A stretch of DNA of 64,000 nt from Lucinisca nassula (taxonomy: Eukaryota; Mollusca; Bivalvia; Lucinida; Lucinidae). This document shows positions 43,183-53,786 of this stretch, in pieces. The stretch's first letter is position 1. Each line of letters begins with the position of its first letter. The translations under genes and the position numbers were made by a program. The notes below the pieces were generated by a model. That model made no database searches and had not been told where the DNA came from. It worked only from the letters and a program-made list of their open reading frames with translations. The stretch lies in assembly GCA_963580285.1 (NCBI GenBank), contig CAUZLF010000717.1, forward strand, positions 186,001 through 250,000. Direction: 5' to 3'.

Positions 43183-43733
43183 CACGGGAACCATATACAA
43201 AGTGCAGGTGAAGAGCATGATGCCGGAACTTCAAACAACACCCAGCAGCAGCCGTCAGAAATCACCGGAATATAGACCATTCACCATCCGGGAAATGAAC
43301 AAGATCTATCCCATAACCCTAGAGGAACTTCAGAAAGAACTTGAACTAACGGACAGCGATTTGGACTCGGACTCTACTAACGATACAGATCTCTAACAGA
43401 ATCAACTCAACTATCAAGAACCACCAGGCATAATAGACTATAATAGACACAATCAAGTACAATTTAAACTTAATTCTAATTCTACTTACTCTGGACTTTC
43501 ACTTTTTGTCAGCCATCTTTGTTTTTATTTAATCAAATACTTCTATTAATAGAACAATCGAATCACGGGACAATACCTTACCGTTTTCCTATACATTAAG
43601 GGCCAGAATCTTTCTATAATTTATCCTGATGAAGGTCTAAAAAAGACCGGAACGCGTAGATCCAATATAACAGATGTTAATCAGCTGCGTTGTTTGGTCG
43701 TTTGTTCCAGTACTCACCCATTCCCATTGATTT
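43183..43733 (+). repeat. 5' pseudo-LTR of the Penelope-like element
   Basis: Direct repeat of 47048-47598, same length (551 bp), about 15-20 differences by eye. It begins inside the coding end of ORF3 (GTIYKVQVKSMMPEL to NDTDL, stop ~43396) and continues with the 3' UTR, as expected for tandem-derived PLE pseudo-LTRs. Confidence 0.85.
43622..43664 (+). ncRNA. Hammerhead-like motif, 5' copy, core changed
   Basis: CTGATGA at 43626-43632, then a stem GGTCT/AGACC (43634-43638 with 43644-43648), GGAAC in place of the conserved GAAAC, and the short ACGCGTA. The A-to-G change in the core predicts loss or weakening of cleavage in this copy. Confidence 0.45.
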
Positions 43734-43912
43734 ATCACGGACGGAACGAGCATCCCCCGGGATCCGACCTACGACGGTCACGTCAAACTGTCTACCGGAA
43801 AGGTGTTTTTGGAGGACAGCAAAGCTAACCGCGTTCCTCCCCGCAACCTTCGTGGATCCACCGCACGAGCCATACCTCTACTTTCAACAAGTGACTGGCA
43901 CAACAAGTCATC

Positions 43913-44482
43913 ATGGCTTCGCAAAAAGAAAAAGAAAATGACCTAGATGCAGCAACCGCCATTGTTGGTACCTCCGTCTCCACGACGACACTTCCGCCTG
44001 ACGGTACAACGGATGACCAAAATCTTAAGAAACGGAAACGGGATGAAATTACCCCAACTACCATAAGCGAAAACAACATTACGAGGTTTAAAGTTCTCAA
44101 GAAACTGAATATTCAATTAACCCAAACTAACCACCATATTACACATCTGAACAAATGTCTACGATCTAAAAACATACCAAAATCATTAAGGGTCAACCTC
44201 ACACCACAAGTTCCAGTGGTTAACTCTTACCTACAATTAAAATGGGAAGAAGCCCAGCAAGACTTCGGTCTTACACTTACGCGCATTTTATTAGAATATT
44301 GGGAGAATAGACAAAAATCAATTAATGAAGAAATACAGGTCATATCCGACATTATAAAGCAAAACACCCAGGAAACAGAATTCGAGTATATGATTACCAT
44401 GATCGACAGAATAACCCTCAGCATAGAACGAGACCTCTCCACACGAAAGACCCCCAACCAGACACCACCTAAACGCCAATAA
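43913..44482 (+). CDS. PLE ORF1, putative nucleic-acid-binding/coiled-coil protein
   Basis: 189 residues, MASQKEKENDLDAATAIVG at the start and a basic NLS-like LKKRKRDE at ~39-46. The middle and C-terminal parts are helical and charged, with regular hydrophobic spacing (FKVLKKLNIQL, TRILLEYW, ISDIIKQ), so a coiled coil is plausible. No named domain is recognised. It ends 65 bp before ORF2 on the same strand. By analogy with other retroelements it may bind RNA or make particles, but that is inference. Confidence 0.65.
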   Translation: MASQKEKENDLDAATAIVGTSVSTTTLPPDGTTDDQNLKKRKRDEITPTTISENNITRFKVLKKLNIQLTQTNHHITHLNKCLRSKNIPKSLRVNLTPQVPVVNSYLQLKWEEAQQDFGLTLTRILLEYWENRQKSINEEIQVISDIIKQNTQETEFEYMITMIDRITLSIERDLSTRKTPNQTPPKRQ

Positions 44483-44547
44483 TAATACAAACCTCACCTT
44501 TACCGCCTTTCTATACTTCAGCAACATAAAAATGAATTTCCTATACC

Positions 44548-46763
44548 ATGCCAAGAAGAAGATTCATCGCCAAGGAGAAACTTACAAAAATTAACCTTTT
44601 AAAAACTTCTAACTCAGCCGTTGTAAACCTTTCAGAATATCATCTCAATGAGGATGAACTGACTCTACTAGGAAGAGGACTGACCTTTTGCCCAACACCC
44701 CGACACGGTGATAGATTGCTTACCCATCGAGACACACTCCTATTCAACAGACGTCTACGGCTAACCCACTGGTTCAAAGACACAACAAGTACCCCCTACG
44801 ACTCTTTTACAACGCCTACTGGATGGACACCACCCAGCGGCAAATCACCTACTTTAGATACCTATATCAACGTGACAACGAATGAAATCTTAAAATATGT
44901 GCCAAAAACCAAAGGAAAGCCAAATATACCCGAAACCGAACTACAAGCCCTGAAGAATCTCGCACAGAACCCTGACATCATTATTAAACCGGCAGACAAG
45001 GGTGGAGCCATCATGATAATGAACACCCGGGACTACATCAAGGAAGCCTTACGGCAACTTAAAGACACTTCTTTTTACAGACGTCTCACGAGAAATCCAA
45101 CAACAAGGTCAGCGAACGCAATCCACCAATTCCTGAACTTTTTAAAGGACCGAAAGCTTCTACCTACAGATGACATAGCTTACCTTACACCAAGAAACCC
45201 CAGAACACCGATATTCTACCTACTACCCAAGATACACAAGCCAAACAATCCGGGCAGACCTATCGTATCAGCATGTGACAGCCCAACAGAGAACCTATCT
45301 GCCTACCTGGACTCCTTTATCCAGCCTCTTGCACAACAAACCAAATCCTACATTAAGGACACCAATGGCTTCCCTGGGCTACATTTCACCAAAATCATAC
45401 ATAGTCACGATTGACGTAACCGCTTTATACACCAACATACCACACCGAGAGGGCATCCTAGCTGTAAAAGAAGCTCTAGAGAAAAGGGTAAACAAAAAAC
45501 CGTTAACTTGGGTCCTACTTAGAATACTGCACTTAATCCTTACTAAGACGTCCCTTAGGTTCAACGAAGACTTCTACAAACAAATTTCAGGAACCACTAT
45601 GGGCACAAAGTGTTCCCCGAGTTACGCCATCATTTTCATGGGGAAACTAGAGGAGGACTTTCTATCCAAACAAATACTTTCACCATTAGTTTGGTGGAGA
45701 TTTATAGACGACATCTGTATGATCTGGCCACACTCACTTATGGAGTTGTACTCCTTTCTTCAGGCCTTAAACGACGGTCATGAAACTATAAAATTCACCC
45801 ATAGCATCAGCCAAAACTGTGTCAACTTCCTGGACGTTACGGTTTACAAGAACGATAATGGCGAAATAGAAACAGGACTATACACCAAACCTACAGACGC
45901 ACACATGTACCTTCACTATGAGTCTTACCATCCAGCCCACCAGAAGAAAAGTATACCCTACAGCCAGGCGATCAGACTGAGACGCATATGCAGTACGCCA
46001 CAGAGATTTACGGAGGCAACCGACCAACTACTCAGGAACTGACTCTCAGAGGTTACCCACCAAAACTAATCAAATCGGCCATAAACAAAGCCGCCCTTAG
46101 AGATAGACAACTCCTGCTCAACCCACGTGAAAAAAGAACACACCTGAATCCAAACCGATACCGTTCATCATCAACTACAATCCCTACAACCCACCGATCT
46201 CGCAGATTTTGAACACATACAGACGCATACTAGCCTCCTCCCCAGAAACGGAGTATCTACTGGAAAAACAACTTATGCTGGTCACCAGAAGAGCAACAAA
46301 CTTGAGACAAAACCTGGTCACGACCGACATGCTGAAGCCCAACACACCAACTGGATCCAACCCATGCCAAAGACCATGCACTACATGTACGTATATGAAA
46401 CCAGAGAAATCAATCAACTGCTGGACGTCCAAGGAGACCTTCTATATCCATGGACGTTTCAAATGCCAATCCAAAAACGTAATCTACGTTTTATCCTGCA
46501 CCACATGCGGACTACAATACGTGGGACAGACGGGGAACACTTTCAACGAGAGGTTCTGCGCCCATCTCGCAGACATCAGGTACGACAACATAACGAAACC
46601 TGTTTCGCGCCACTTTACTTCTGACGGCCATTCTGTGCACAACGTTATCGTGACAATCGTGACGCAAACAACCGCAAATGCAAACAATAGGCTAAGAACA
46701 GAGGAAGCTGTCATATACAGATTTAAATCCAGAGCACCGACCGGCCTCAATCTTAAACAGTAG
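44548..46763 (+). pseudogene. PLE ORF2: reverse transcriptase plus GIY-YIG endonuclease, frame broken
   Basis: The N-terminal part has FCPTPRHGDRLL, IKPADKGGAIMI and FYLLPKIHKPNNPGRPIVSA, typical of PLE RTs. RT motif A IDVTALYTNIPH has its Asp at 45413. GTTMGTKCSPSYA (motif B) follows, and FIDD (motif C) has its first Asp at ~45707. A Cys-rich linker (NPCQRPCTTC, C at ~46420) and a GIY-YIG domain with NVIYVLSC and GLQYVGQT (46479-46530) complete it, ending GLNLKQ. The frame shifts at ~45373 (one extra C), ~46036 (one base short) and ~46162 (one base short). The catalytic Asp residues are retained. RT and nuclease would be active together in target-primed copying if the frame were intact. Confidence 0.9.
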
Positions 46764-46766
46764 AAA

Positions 46767-47261
46767 ATGAAACCTCATCACTGTACTGAGTGCAACAAGA
46801 CTTTCACTACACCAGCCACCCTAAGACGACATCGGGAAGCCTTCCACCAACAATTCAGATTAAAATATCAGTGCTGGAACTGCCACCACGTCTACGCAAG
46901 GAAAGAAAACGTACTAAAACATTCCAGGCAGGTACACAGCGACACCGATGGAAAGTTTATTATCTGCTCTACCACAAACAAAAGGTACAACCCCCAGATT
47001 TCAAGACCGAAGACATGGACCCCAACGGCAGAGGCCCAACCACGAAACATGGGAACCATATACAAAGTGCAGGTGAAGAGCATGATGCCGGAACTTCAAA
47101 CAACACCCAGCAGCAGCCGTCAGAAATCACCGGAATATAGACCATTCACCATCCGGGAAATTAACAAGATCTATCCCATAACCCTAGAGGAACTTCAGAA
47201 AAAACTTGAACTAACGGACAGCGATTCGGACTCGGACTCTACTAACGATACAGATCTCTAA
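46767..47261 (+). CDS. PLE ORF3: two C2H2 zinc fingers plus acidic tail
   Basis: 164 residues, ATG 3 bp after the ORF2 stop. Finger 1 is CTECNKTFTTPATLRRHREAFH (C-x2-C-x12-H-x4-H, at ~6-27); finger 2 is CWNCHHVYARKENVLKHSRQVH (~36-57). After these comes a Pro/Ser-rich region and then an acidic Asp/Ser run to the end (DSDSDSDSTNDTDL). Classical fingers of this type bind DNA or RNA. The frame is fully intact although ORF2 is broken. Its C-terminal third is repeated at 43183-43396 in the 5' pseudo-LTR. I do not recall this ORF as a standard part of PLEs. Confidence 0.8.
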   Translation: MKPHHCTECNKTFTTPATLRRHREAFHQQFRLKYQCWNCHHVYARKENVLKHSRQVHSDTDGKFIICSTTNKRYNPQISRPKTWTPTAEAQPRNMGTIYKVQVKSMMPELQTTPSSSRQKSPEYRPFTIREINKIYPITLEELQKKLELTDSDSDSDSTNDTDL

Positions 47262-47598
47262 CAGAAAACAACTCAACTATCAAGAACCACCAGGCATAAT
47301 AGACTATAATAGACACAATCAAGTACAATTTAAACTTAATTCTAATTCTACTTACTCTGGACTTTCACTTTTTGTCAGCCATCTTTGTTTTTATTTAATC
47401 AAATACTTCTATTAATAGAACAATCGAATCATGTGACAATAAATTACCATTTTCCTATACATTAAGGGCCAGAATCTTTCTATAATTTATCCTGATGAAG
47501 GTCTAAAAAGACTGAAACGCGTAGATCCAATAAAACAGATGTTAAACAGCTCTGTTGTTTGGTCGTTTGTTCCAGTACTCACCCATTCCCGTTGATTT
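47048..47598 (+). repeat. 3' pseudo-LTR of the Penelope-like element
   Basis: 551 bp, same start (CATGGGAACCATAT) and end (CCCGTTGATTT) as the 5' copy. The target duplication follows at once. It holds the end of ORF3 and an intact hammerhead-like core. Confidence 0.85.
47486..47532 (+). ncRNA. Hammerhead-ribozyme-like motif, 3' copy, intact core
   Basis: CTGATGA at 47492-47498, stem II GGTCT/AGACT around an AAAA loop (47500-47513), GAAA at 47514-47517, then ACGCGTA, where A-U and C-G can close a tiny or dimeric stem III and GTA fits the NUH cleavage triplet (cut after 47523). Stem I is weak by eye (TATC/GATC). PLEs are known to carry such minimal hammerheads in their pseudo-LTRs. Activity is untested. 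Confidence 0.55.
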
Positions 47599-47771
47599 AA
47601 GGCCTATAAATTTGCAAAATGGTCCTTTATTCTGCAAAGTATTGGCCCTTTTTAAAAGTTAAAGTAACAGGGAATTGCTGCTGTGGACCTGTTTTCTCAA
47701 GATTTTTGTCCAAAGGTAACTTGGTCTCTGTGAGCCAGAATATGCCTGCAAAGGCCAAAAAGTATAAAAGC

Positions 47772-48282
47772 TTAACCCTTTTTGTACCAAATATATTTGT
47801 TTGTTTGTTTGATTTGAGGTTTAACCTCCCCGTCAACACTATTTAGGTCATTTTGGAGACGTTGCTTCCAATTTTGTGGGACTTTTACCCGACATTGAGA
47901 TGAAATGACATCTCAATCCCTGCCGCCCAATGAAACCAATAGGGCTTATAAGCATGGACGGGCCGACTCGCAGCAATTTTCCTGGGCAGGCTTAGACGTT
48001 CTAAGCGGATTACCAGTACTCATGTGTGGTCGGTACCAGCTCTGCGTGGAAGCATCATGCAGCCCAATCTATTTCTCCAAGCCCCGATGGGCGGGGGCGC
48101 TGTACCAAATATATGGCAGGAGTCCATTTCAAAATTTAGGGGCTTCAGGTTGTGTTTTCATCAAAATTTATTTGGAAAATAACTGAACTTTTAGCAAACA
48201 GCGTTCTGCAGCGTCGGATCTGGGCCAGCACTGTTTGACAGGGTACCCATTTTGGGGTTTCCCCATACAAAATGGGTTAATC
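47772..48282. mobile_element. H2 MITE split by a SINE
   Basis: TTAACCCTTTTTGTACCAAA at the left and CATACAAAATGGGTTAA at the right. The SINE at 47797-48100 lies inside with a 14-bp TSD TGTACCAAATATAT (47783-47796, 48101-48114). Confidence 0.65.
47797..48100 (-). mobile_element. CAAA-tailed SINE, 14-bp TSD
   Basis: 304 bp with an intact tail (TTGTTTGTTTGTTTGATTTG) at the left and 5' end AGCCCCGATGGGCGGGGGCG at the right. The TSD given for the host MITE is perfect. Confidence 0.8.
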
Positions 48283-48299
48283 ATGAAAATTAAGTCTGG

Positions 48300-48510
48300 G
48301 GACAGTTGTTCAAAACTAATGATGGCGTTAGTTAATTGTTAAAACTTTGATCATTTTATATGGCAAAGTCGGTTACATTTATGCTGAAAAAAATGTTAGC
48401 AGCTTTTTTTTGTCATCAAAAACAACACTCTAATAGATATTGTACTTACTAGAACAGTTAACAATTTGACCACTAACAAGCTCGTTAAGCTAATGATGCT
48501 TTGAACAAAT
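48300..48510. repeat. Foldback MITE, diverged copy
   Basis: GGGACAGTTGTTCAAAACTA to GCTTTGAACAAATGGACCC, with ACTAGAACAGTTAACAATTTG. Confidence 0.5.
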
Positions 48511-49020
48511 GGACCCAGTGTTTGCTTAATACTAAGATGTAAATGTTTGACCGTCATGTTAACAGTATGTAAAATGAGCATCCCTGTAAACCTCACTTTA
48601 TACATAGAAAACTAGGGTTTTTGCGTTCTCAGAGATGTTTCACTGATGAGTTAGGAAGACTTCATGCGGAATGAACAAATTATTTGCCTAAATCCCAACG
48701 GAAGTATGGACGAGGATTGCAGCCGCGTAAAATCAGTTTAAGCCCCCAAGCAGAATTTGTTACACTGACCGTGCCAAGGCGGTTCTTCTGTCGCAGTTTA
48801 TTTTTGTTATGGCTTGTCTTTGAGTGTGTGTATCGCTTGTATTTATTTCTTTTCTATAGCCAATTGGCCATTTTGTGGGAAAGTGACTGTCCTTTGGGTT
48901 TTCCGATATTGATGTTTCCATTAGGGTCTAGTTGTTACATGTCTGTGTTTCTTTCCCTTTGGTGTCTCTAATGGGAGCTGTGGGTTAATTGTATCGATTC
49001 CTGATTATTGCCTGCACTTC
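48511..49020. other. Intron 2 region with dispersed repeat
   Basis: 48690-48810 matches 4560-4660 in order. The remainder is unassigned, and no coding evidence supports the plus-strand open stretch at 48684-48971. Confidence 0.35.
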
Positions 49021-49023
49021 TAT

Positions 49024-49328
49024 TTTGTTTGTTTGTTTGATTTGAAGTTTAATGTCCCCATCAACACAGTATAGGTCATTTTGGACACGTTGCTTCCAAT
49101 TTTGTGGGACTTTTACCCAACATTGAGATGAAATGACATCTCAAGCCCTGCCAACCAATTAAACAAATAGGGTTTATATGCATGGACAGTCCAACTCGCA
49201 TCACTTTTCCTGGGCATGCTTAGAACCTATAAGCAGTTTACCAGTACTCATGTGCGGTTGGTTTCAGCTCTGCTTGGAAGCATCATGCAGCCCATGTATT
49301 TCTTCAAGCCCTGATGGGCAGGGGCGGG
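49024..49328 (-). repeat. CAAA-tailed SINE
   Basis: ~305-bp copy, tail TTTTGTTTGTTTGTTTGATT at the left, GCCCTGATGGGCAGGGGCG at the right. GCACTTCTATTTTG occurs on both sides (~49013 and ~49328) and is a good candidate TSD. Confidence 0.7.
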
Positions 49329-49498
49329 CACTTCTATTTTGTAATACAAGAATACATTTCCGCTTCAAAACATAGGTTGTGGGCACCGGGAACCTATGCT
49401 GTAAAAGAGTTTACTGGTAAGAAGAATATCACTTTTTTTTTCAGGAAAATGTCATTTTTCAACCCATGATGGATAGCATTTTCTCATATGGATGTGTT

Positions 49499-49726
49499 TT
49501 AACCCTTTTTGTACCAAATGGAATCTTCCTCCTTATGTATAGCAGCAGTCCATTTCAATATTTACGGGTGTCAGGTTGTAATTCTTCAAAATTGATTTGG
49601 AAAATGGCTGAACTCTTTGCAAACAGTGTAGGCCCTGATCAGACACCGCATTCTGCAGCGTCTGATCTGGGCCTGCACTGTTTGCCAGGGTACCCGTTTT
49701 GGGGTTTATGGTACTAAATGAGTTAA
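49499..49726. mobile_element. H2 MITE, complete reference copy
   Basis: 228 bp, TTAACCCTTTTTGTACCAAA to TGGTACTAAATGAGTTAA; core hairpin GGCCCTGATCAGACACCGC / GCGTCTGATCTGGGCC. This unit is the parent type of the 106-bp satellite at 30441-31770. Further copies: 50905-51126, 52766-53328 (SINE-split), 53327-53546. Confidence 0.7.
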
Positions 49727-50426
49727 TGAACAACTGAAAACCTAGACCAGACTGGCCCTGATTTGCAACACTAGGCAGTATATTTCTAACATGTCAGTTG
49801 TTGAAACTAGTGATGTGCGGTATTATCGGCATATAGGTATATTGTGATACAGTTCAGAAAAAAATCATATCACAATACGGTCCGCCAATACCGATATTTT
49901 CAATATTTTCTTTGTTTTCATCCATTTTTCATATTTTCTTTCGTAACTGATCGGTAAATACAGCTCAGTGTAAACAGAATCATTCCCAGGGCTAAATTAA
50001 GTAATAGGAGCTTTTTTCGTGACGTACTTCCGGTTCTAAAAATAGAACGGGAAAAGCCCTGGCCGTCAACTAGTAGTATGGCTTCAAGGCAGTGGGACAA
50101 TGAAAGTGTTAATTACAGAGTAAAACAGTGGAATTCTTTTAAACTTTTTGCGATATGCTGCAAGGTGTGAAATTTCAAATTACGAAAACATGCCTATACA
50201 AATACATTTTCAATTTTTCGGCCAAAATATGGAAGTTTTAAGATAAAAAATTGTGATATTTTTCTTACTTCTGTTTTGAGCAGAAATAAGAAAAATAATG
50301 TTTATCCCTGTGAACCCCAGTTTTACAATATAAAATATGGGGTTTGAGGGGGTCAAAATCGCAAAGGCTTCATGATGACAAATCCGAAGTGCTCTTAAAG
50401 ATATATTGTACGTATGACCCAACATG

Positions 50427-50428
<2 letters not shown>

Positions 50429-50490
<62 letters not shown>
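50429..50490. repeat. (TC)n microsatellite
   Basis: About 31 TC units, pure. Confidence 0.95.
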
Positions 50491-50492
<2 letters not shown>

Positions 50493-51129
50493 AGTGTGCC
50501 ATTGCCTACACGTTGCTCTCCACGTTGCTCTCTCTCTCTCTCTTAGCGTACCGGCAATAAGCGAGCGTAGGTAAATGTAAATTACAGTATGTCGTTAAAT
50601 AACTCCACATCAGCCGACATGTAACGTGTCAACGACGTCGTGTCTACATCAAACCAACATCAAAGTAATGCACTGAATTTGACTATGCAACGTCGATGAA
50701 ACGCCAGAACGTTGCGTTGGCGATAATACGGCGTTGCTTAATAAAATTCATGGACCCATCAAGACTCAGTGGGATTTAAAACAAACGTAGACCACGCTTT
50801 CAGTGCATCAGAATGAAACTCTCCTTCGCAAGTGCAAGATTTTGAAAAATCTGGTAGATTTGTAGAGTTGATCAACCTGCCCAGCCCTTATATTAACTCG
50901 TTTGGTACCAGAACCTCCCACCCCCTCAAAAAGGAACAAAAAACGGGTACCCTCGCAAACAGTGCAGGCCCAGAACGCGGCGTCTGACCAGGGCCTACAC
51001 TGTTTGCAAAAAAGTCAAGCCAATTTCCAAACAAATTTTGAAGAAAACACATCCTGAAAACCCTAAATTTTGAAATGGACTCCTGATGTATAAAAGGAGG
51101 AAGATTCCAGTTGATACAAAAGGGTTAAT

Positions 51130-51706
51130 GTCTTATAAGGGATCAGTCAAACCTCTCTCCTCATCTCAACGGTCACGTGACATTGAAGTGAGTTGGAGTG
51201 GGTATCGACGGCATGACGTCGAACCAAAGTTGACTCGACGCCCGTCTGTCAGTCCACTCATTAGCTTTTTCGACTGTCAATATGTTTATTTCTCTGTCTA
51301 ACTGTTCGTCCGTTCGTCTGTTAGTCATTCAGTCAGTTTGTCAGTCAAACCTCTGTTTCTCCCTCTCTCTCTCTCATCTCAACGGTCATGTGACATTGAA
51401 TTGAGTTGGAGTTGGTGTCGACGATATGACGACGAGCCAACGTTGACTCGACACCTGTCTGTCAGACCACTCATTAGTTTTTTCGACTGTCAGTATGTTT
51501 ATTTGTCTGTCTAACTGTCCGTTCGTCCATCTGTTAGTCAGTCATTCAGTCAGTCGGTCTGACTGTCGCCTGTCTGTCTACTGTCAGTTTGTCAGCCAAA
51601 CATCTCTCTGTCTCTCAACTTAACGGTCATGTGACATTGAAGTGAGTTGTAGTGGGTGACATGACGTCGAACCAAGTTGACTCGACGCCCGTCCGTCAGT
51701 CCACTC

Positions 51707-51708
<2 letters not shown>
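51130..51708. repeat. ~240-bp tandem repeat, 2.5 units
   Basis: CATCTCAACGGTCACGTGAC at ~51162, ~51377 and ~51608 (as CAACTTAACGG), each followed by GACATTGAAGTGAGTTG, a GACGTCGAACCAA block and CTGTCTGTC/CAGTCAGT runs. Lies inside the hAT-type element. Confidence 0.7.

Positions 51709-51776
<68 letters not shown>
51709..51776. repeat. (GATA)n microsatellite
   Basis: About 17 perfect GATA units. Confidence 0.95.
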
Positions 51777-52765
51777 CTAAGTTTTGTCCGTATGTGATAG
51801 CTATACTTAGATAGCGAATAAAACGAAAAGTTACGTAAAAAAACTTATTTTGTTAGTAAGCTTTCGTGAATAACGGTATCTCAAGCCATTGACATGGGTC
51901 ATTCACGAAGAGATTTTTGTCAATTAAAAACGAATCCAGGAAAAATGAATTTCAGTAATAAAAGTAAAATATCATTCTTTCCTTCTTGAGGCATTATTTC
52001 AAAGTAAACGGGTATATTTTCTCTCAAAATGTCTTAATATTGTTAGCATTTTAAGTTCCGCCAATACATTTGAATAGCGATGGCCGTTTCAATTGACGGC
52101 CAGTACTTTGCGCATGCGCCAGAATTACGTCATAAACGGAATTCCTAAAACCTCCTGTATAATCAATTCCCACCCTATATGTATATGCCGGTCATAGTGT
52201 AGGCCGAGCTAGGATTTCGGTGAAACACAACGCTGTTGTTGTTGTATACGCCGTTTAAGTGTAAGCCGCCCAGCATTTACAAGATTGCATAATTGAGAGA
52301 AACCAAAACAAACATTACCATGGCCAACTACTAAGTCGTTTAAAATCAGAAAAGAAAAGCCGATATCTAGCAACATTTCTGACAGTTACAAATAAAGTGA
52401 CTGAGGCCATCAATGTAATACAACATTTAATGGCATTTTCAGATAGTATCTTTATTTCCCCTCATAACATTGGGACAATTCTTATAAGTACCTTTGTTTT
52501 GTAAGTGCATGAGCAGAAATAGGTTAAATGATATATACCCATGAAAACTCCCTTCTTTTTCCCATATATAGTGGGGTTTTCCAGTTACCAGTGTGTTTCA
52601 GATTGCTACATAATATATCGTGATATGTATCGTGATACGCAGTAACCATATCGCAATATATTGTGATGGGAAAATTCTGACAATACCCATCCCTAGTTGA
52701 AACTGATAATCACACGTGCCTACATGAGGTGATTCTAATGAAAACGATATACAGCACAACTTTAT

Positions 52766-53328
52766 TTAACCCATTGTGTACCAGAAACCCCAAAACGGGT
52801 AATTGGCAAACAGTCCAGGATCAGACGCCGCAGAATGCGGCGTCTGATCAGGGCCTATACTGTTTGCAAAAAGTAAAGCCCTTTTCCAAGTACATTTTGA
52901 AGAAAACACAACCTGACACCCTTTAATTTTTGATGAACTCCTGGTTTTGTTTGTTTGATTTGAGTTTTAACGTCCCTGTCAACACAATTTAGGTCATTTT
53001 GGAGACATTACTTCCAATTTTATGAGACTTTTACTCGACATTGAGATAAAATGACACCTCAATCCCGGCCGCCTAATGAAACCAATAGGGTTTATAAGGA
53101 TCGACGGGCCAACTATAGGGTTTATAAGGATGGATGGGCCAACTCGCAGCAATTTTCCTGGGTAAGCTTAGATCTAAGAGGATAACCAGTACTCATGTTC
53201 GGTCAGTATCAGCTCTGCGTGGAAGCATTGTGCAGCCCAATCTATTTCTCGAAGCCCCGATGGGCGGGGGTGGCTGAACTCCTGGTATATAGAAGGAGGA
53301 AGATTCCATTTGGTACAAAAAGGGTTAA
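52766..53328. mobile_element. H2 MITE split by a SINE
   Basis: TTAACCCATTGTGTACCAGA to TTGGTACAAAAAGGGTTAA; hairpin GATCAGACGCCGCAGAATGC / GGCGTCTGATC at ~52812-52852. The SINE sits at 52945-53274. Confidence 0.7.
52945..53274 (-). mobile_element. CAAA-tailed SINE, 11-bp TSD, internal duplication
   Basis: Perfect TGAACTCCTGG at 52934-52944 and 53275-53285. A ~28-bp internal duplication (ATAGGGTTTATAAGGATSGA at ~53085 and ~53112) makes it longer than its relatives. Confidence 0.75.
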
Positions 53329-53677
53329 CACATTCTGTACTCAATAGAATCTTCCCTTACATATACAGCAGGAGACTATTTTGAAATTTAGGGGTGTCTT
53401 GTTCAGTTATTTTTAGAAATTTATCCAGAATACGGTTGAACTTTCTGCAAACAGTGAAGGTCCTGATCATTTTGGGGCGTCTGAACTGGGTCTGCACTAT
53501 ATGCCAATGACACCATTTAAGGGATTTTCCAAATAAAATGGGTTGATTAAAGATTGAAAATAATTCTCTCAATTATCCCCATTTCACCTCTTTACCTAGC
53601 ACTACCTAGCACTATGATTAATTTCAGTGACTAGAACTATCTTTGTCTAGAACAAATGTCCATACTCTTTCTCCCTT

Positions 53678-53679
<2 letters not shown>

Positions 53680-53758
<79 letters not shown>
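53680..53758. repeat. (CT)n microsatellite next to exon 2 donor
   Basis: ~79 bp of CT with few breaks, 29 bp inside intron 2; it is a purine (GA) tract in the ATRIP transcript. Confidence 0.9.
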
Positions 53759-53786
53759 CAGTAAATGACATAATTTTTCTAGATAC

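Larger units (their letters stand above)
43183..47598 (+). mobile_element. Penelope-like retroelement, 4.4 kb, 12-bp TSD
   Basis: Flanked by a perfect 12-bp target duplication AAGGCCTATAAA (43171-43182, 47599-47610). Organisation: 5' pseudo-LTR (551 bp), ORF1, ORF2 with reverse transcriptase and GIY-YIG endonuclease, ORF3 with zinc fingers, and 3' pseudo-LTR (551 bp) that overlaps the ORF3 end. RT with IDVTALYTNIPH, FIDD and a GIY-YIG nuclease defines Penelope-like elements, which are neither LTR nor LINE. It lies in ATRIP intron 2, antisense to the gene. Clean TSDs and near-identical pseudo-LTRs mean a recent insertion, yet ORF2 has three 1-nt frame breaks. Confidence 0.9.
49808..52695. mobile_element. 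hAT-type non-autonomous element, 2.9 kb, 8-bp TSD
   Basis: TAGTGATGTGCGGTATTATC at the left and (inverted) TAGGGATGGGTATTGTCAG at the right, each followed by GATAT/CAATATATTG-rich sequence. A perfect 8-bp duplication GTTGAAAC (49800-49807, 52696-52703) is the length hAT transposases produce. Inside: a (TC)n tract, an H2 MITE, a ~240-bp tandem repeat and a GATA tract. No transposase remnant is recognised. Confidence 0.7.

Noticed and set aside
43136..43396. Separate small gene upstream of the Penelope element
   Set aside because: It is the duplicated C-terminal part of ORF3 inside the 5' pseudo-LTR; its apparent start lies in flanking DNA.
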